Shown one piece after another: positions 61,763-64,000 of a stretch of DNA of 64,000 nucleotides. This DNA is from Paraflavitalea sp966211765. GTDB taxonomy: Bacteria; Bacteroidota; Bacteroidia; Chitinophagales; Chitinophagaceae. The notes beneath the pieces were generated by a model, which was given only the letters and a program-made list of their open reading frames with translations, searched no databases and was not told where the DNA came from. The stretch lies in the NCBI GenBank assembly GCA_966211765.1, contig CBIHOV010000025.1, positions 57,805 through 121,804 of the forward strand. The letters are read 5' to 3'. Within the stretch, counting starts at the first letter, position 1. Every line of letters begins with the position of its first letter. The position numbers were made by a program, and so were the translations under genes.

Positions 61763-64000
61763 CTAAAACGTAACATTAAGACCGATTGAGTAGGAACGTG
61801 CCTGAGGGTATAGGATTGTGCCAAATCCTGCGGGGCCAACATTCTCGGGATCCTGGCCGGAATATTTGGTCCACGTGGCAATGTTATGTGCTTGCAACAA
61901 CAACCGAGTGGTGCTGATGTGTAGACGCTCAATCCATTGTTTGGGTAAATCATATGTCAATCCCATATTTGAAAGTCGAATAAAATCGCCGTCGTATAAA
62001 TACCTGGTGGATTGAAGTGTGCCCTGGTCGGTGATTGTTCCAGATGATGTTACTGCCTGGCCATTTAACAACCTTCGTGGGTTACTAGCATTATCACCTG
62101 GTTTCTGCCAGCGATGTAATGCTCCCTTTGTTTGATTGAAGTAAGGATCCCAGCCAGCGTTACCGTCATTTTGGAGTTTAGAATCTCCATAAATCTGTGA
62201 TCCATATTGGTAGTAAATGGAGAAAGACAGGCCAATGCCCTTATAGCTAAGCAGGTTATTAATACTCCCAAACCCATCTGGCTGGGCTTTGCCAGCTATG
62301 GATGGCTGTGCAGCCTGATAATTTTCAGTTGGTTTTCCAGTAGAGTCAATCCACATTGGCCGTCCGTTTGCAGGATTGACGCCAGTCCATTTTTTTAGGT
62401 AAAAGGAATTGTATTCGTAGCCAACTTCATTGATGAGGTTTGTACCAACTACTGTTGCTTTCGGCGAAAAGGCCTTTGTCAGTTTGTTTTGATTGCGGCT
62501 CCAGTTGGCCGATAGATTCCATCTAAAATGTTTTTGACGAATGATATCTGCTGAAAGGGACAATTCGATGCCATGGTTTTTTATATCACCTACATTTCCT
62601 GTAAGTGTAGAAAATCCTGTTGCTAAAGGGGCGTTGATGTTATAAGCGATAAGGTTTTTAGTTTTACGTGTATATATATCAGCGGTGATATTAATTCGAT
62701 TTTTTAATAACCTAAGTTCAAGGCCTGCATCCCAGGTAAATGTTTGTTCCCATTGTATACTTGGATTCCCCGGATTCCCTTCAGCAGGAATAACGGCGAC
62801 TCCATTTATTATATTAAGTAATGTAAGTCGATCAAAGCGTAGTTGGTCAGTAATGGCGGCTGAATTGCCTGCTTGTCCGAAACTACCCCGTAGTTTTAAG
62901 TAACTGATCCAGCTATCCTTGAAATCCATGAAAGGCTCTGCACTTACTACCCAACCCGCTCCTGCAGACCAATAGGTGCCGAATCGATTATTCTTTCCAA
63001 AGCTGGAAGAGCCGTCCGTTCTAATACTTCCGGACAGATAATATCTGTTGAGGAATCCGTAATTGACTTGTCCAAAATATGACAGGAAGGTTTGTTTCGA
63101 GGTATTTCCCAGGGCAGCGTTGGTTGTATTGCCACCATTTAATTGGTCCAAATCAGGATTAGCTAATATATCTTGTTTTGATATGAAGGTGTATTTGCTA
63201 TTCAGGATCCGAGCTTCTTGTCCAGCGATCAGGTTTATGCTATGCTTATCAGTCCATTGTTTATTATATTGCAAAAGGTTGGTGCTAATGATGTTGGCTG
63301 TCCGAAAATTTTGTTCGCGGATAAATCCTTTTACTGTGCTCACCAAAGGGTGATTCTTTTCTTTGGCCTCATTTAGCATAAAATCCACACCAAGTAAAGT
63401 ATTAAAGCTAAGGTTAGGTGCTATTTTTATTTCAGCGTATAGCTTGCTGAATCCTCTGTATGCTGTACTATTATTAATATCCAGTTCAGTTTGTGCTATG
63501 GGATTGGGTGCCAGGATATTTCCTGTAAAGCCCATGCCCCATGGGTACCTGTAGATATAATCTCCCTTTATATCCCTGATTGGATTCAATGGAGAGATTG
63601 CCAATGTTGTAAGGAATCCATTAAATCCTGAATTGGAATATTTTTGTATGTTGTAGGAGAGGTTTGTATTAAGTCCTATCCTTAGCCATGAAGTTGGCCG
63701 GTTTTCATAATTGAATCTTATGGACTTTCTGTCATACCCTGTGTTTTTTGCTAAGCCATTTTGCTTGGTGTATTCGAGGTTAAGGTAAAAATTAGATATA
63801 TCATTTCCTCCTGATATGGAAGCTTCGTTTGAAATTGTTATTGCTGCATTATTTAGTAATGCACCTGACCAGTCAGAGCGGGGGTAAAAACTAGTATCTC
63901 CTAGTGAGTTTACGATGACAGGGAATTTTTCTCGAAGATCGCGCATGACCGCTGCTTCATTGGGGTACAATACAGGATTACTGTTGCGATAAGATTCTTC
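61763..64000 (-). CDS. SusC/RagA-type TonB-dependent receptor, C-terminal part (runs off window)
   Basis: About 745 residues of the C-terminal portion are present; the gene continues past base 64000, so signal and plug domains are missing. Visible features are SISGGNDISNFYLNLEYTKQNGL (SusC barrel start), RFNYENRPTSWLRIGLNTNLSY, YLSGSIRTDGSSSFGKNNRFG, WEQTFTWDAGLELRLLKNRI and the terminal strand QARSYSIGLNVTF ending in Phe. This is the outer-membrane channel of a SusCD pair. The first gene of the unit lies outside, so the promoter and any sigma/anti-sigma partner cannot be seen. Confidence 0.93.
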   Translation of the reverse strand, partial: EESYRNSNPVLYPNEAAVMRDLREKFPVIVNSLGDTSFYPRSDWSGALLNNAAITISNEASISGGNDISNFYLNLEYTKQNGLAKNTGYDRKSIRFNYENRPTSWLRIGLNTNLSYNIQKYSNSGFNGFLTTLAISPLNPIRDIKGDYIYRYPWGMGFTGNILAPNPIAQTELDINNSTAYRGFSKLYAEIKIAPNLSFNTLLGVDFMLNEAKEKNHPLVSTVKGFIREQNFRTANIISTNLLQYNKQWTDKHSINLIAGQEARILNSKYTFISKQDILANPDLDQLNGGNTTNAALGNTSKQTFLSYFGQVNYGFLNRYYLSGSIRTDGSSSFGKNNRFGTYWSAGAGWVVSAEPFMDFKDSWISYLKLRGSFGQAGNSAAITDQLRFDRLTLLNIINGVAVIPAEGNPGNPSIQWEQTFTWDAGLELRLLKNRINITADIYTRKTKNLIAYNINAPLATGFSTLTGNVGDIKNHGIELSLSADIIRQKHFRWNLSANWSRNQNKLTKAFSPKATVVGTNLINEVGYEYNSFYLKKWTGVNPANGRPMWIDSTGKPTENYQAAQPSIAGKAQPDGFGSINNLLSYKGIGLSFSIYYQYGSQIYGDSKLQNDGNAGWDPYFNQTKGALHRWQKPGDNASNPRRLLNGQAVTSSGTITDQGTLQSTRYLYDGDFIRLSNMGLTYDLPKQWIERLHISTTRLLLQAHNIATWTKYSGQDPENVGPAGFGTILYPQARSYSIGLNVTF

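Overview
This window looks like chromosomal DNA of a Bacteroidota bacterium, most likely Chitinophagaceae (Chitinophaga/Niastella-like). The lineage call rests on a SusC/SusD pair, a type IX secretion (T9SS) C-terminal sorting domain, a type III glutamine synthetase, DUF4270 and DUF4907 proteins, LytS/LytTR signalling, paired gluzincin M1 peptidases, and weak ribosome-binding sites. No tRNA, rRNA, CRISPR array, transposase or integrase was recognised.

Layout. 0-10 kb is mostly housekeeping: the pyrG 5' end, proC, hldD, small-type purL, then two glycosyltransferases and a polytopic membrane protein. 10-15 kb holds glnN (GSIII), a 1.4-kb gap with an orphan terminator, and small hypotheticals including a TerB-like protein. 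15-24 kb holds a T9SS-secreted beta-helix-like protein, an SGNH/MBOAT O-acylation pair, cmk and clpC. 24-35 kb holds a STAS protein, ispD, a FemAB-like acyltransferase, two tandem M1 peptidases (one fused to a predicted beta-barrel), an exopolysaccharide sugar transferase with a Gfo/Idh oxidoreductase, and a YkuD-type L,D-transpeptidase. 35-42 kb holds a tight operon (Kelch lipoprotein, DUF4907, LytS-like kinase, LytTR regulator) divergent from a DUF4270 lipoprotein and an outer-membrane protein. 42-49 kb holds an ECF sigma factor without an adjacent anti-sigma, a PepSY protein, a hypothetical protein preceded by an 11-bp tandem repeat, and nrdBA.

50-64 kb is the accessory part. On the + strand are a MauE/DoxX-like redox membrane protein, a small HTH protein, a kinase-LanC-like protein whose toroid lacks all three zinc ligands, and an unrecognised partner. 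On the - strand runs SusC - SusD - a secreted thioredoxin/metallophosphoesterase fusion - a small secreted two-cysteine peptide as its own transcription unit - then an operon of a DUF4221-like lipoprotein, a CPAC thioredoxin-like lipoprotein and a metal-site-degenerate metallophosphoesterase paralog. The combination of an exported Cys peptide, two thioredoxin folds, two paralogous phosphoesterases and a SusCD transporter is the best candidate for an undescribed system here.

A second unusual theme is structural. Short tandem arrays with 7-, 8-, 9- or 11-bp periods occur in intergenic spaces, often starting exactly at a stop codon or just before a start codon. Several long perfect palindromes are also present, including a 42-bp one between purL and hldD.
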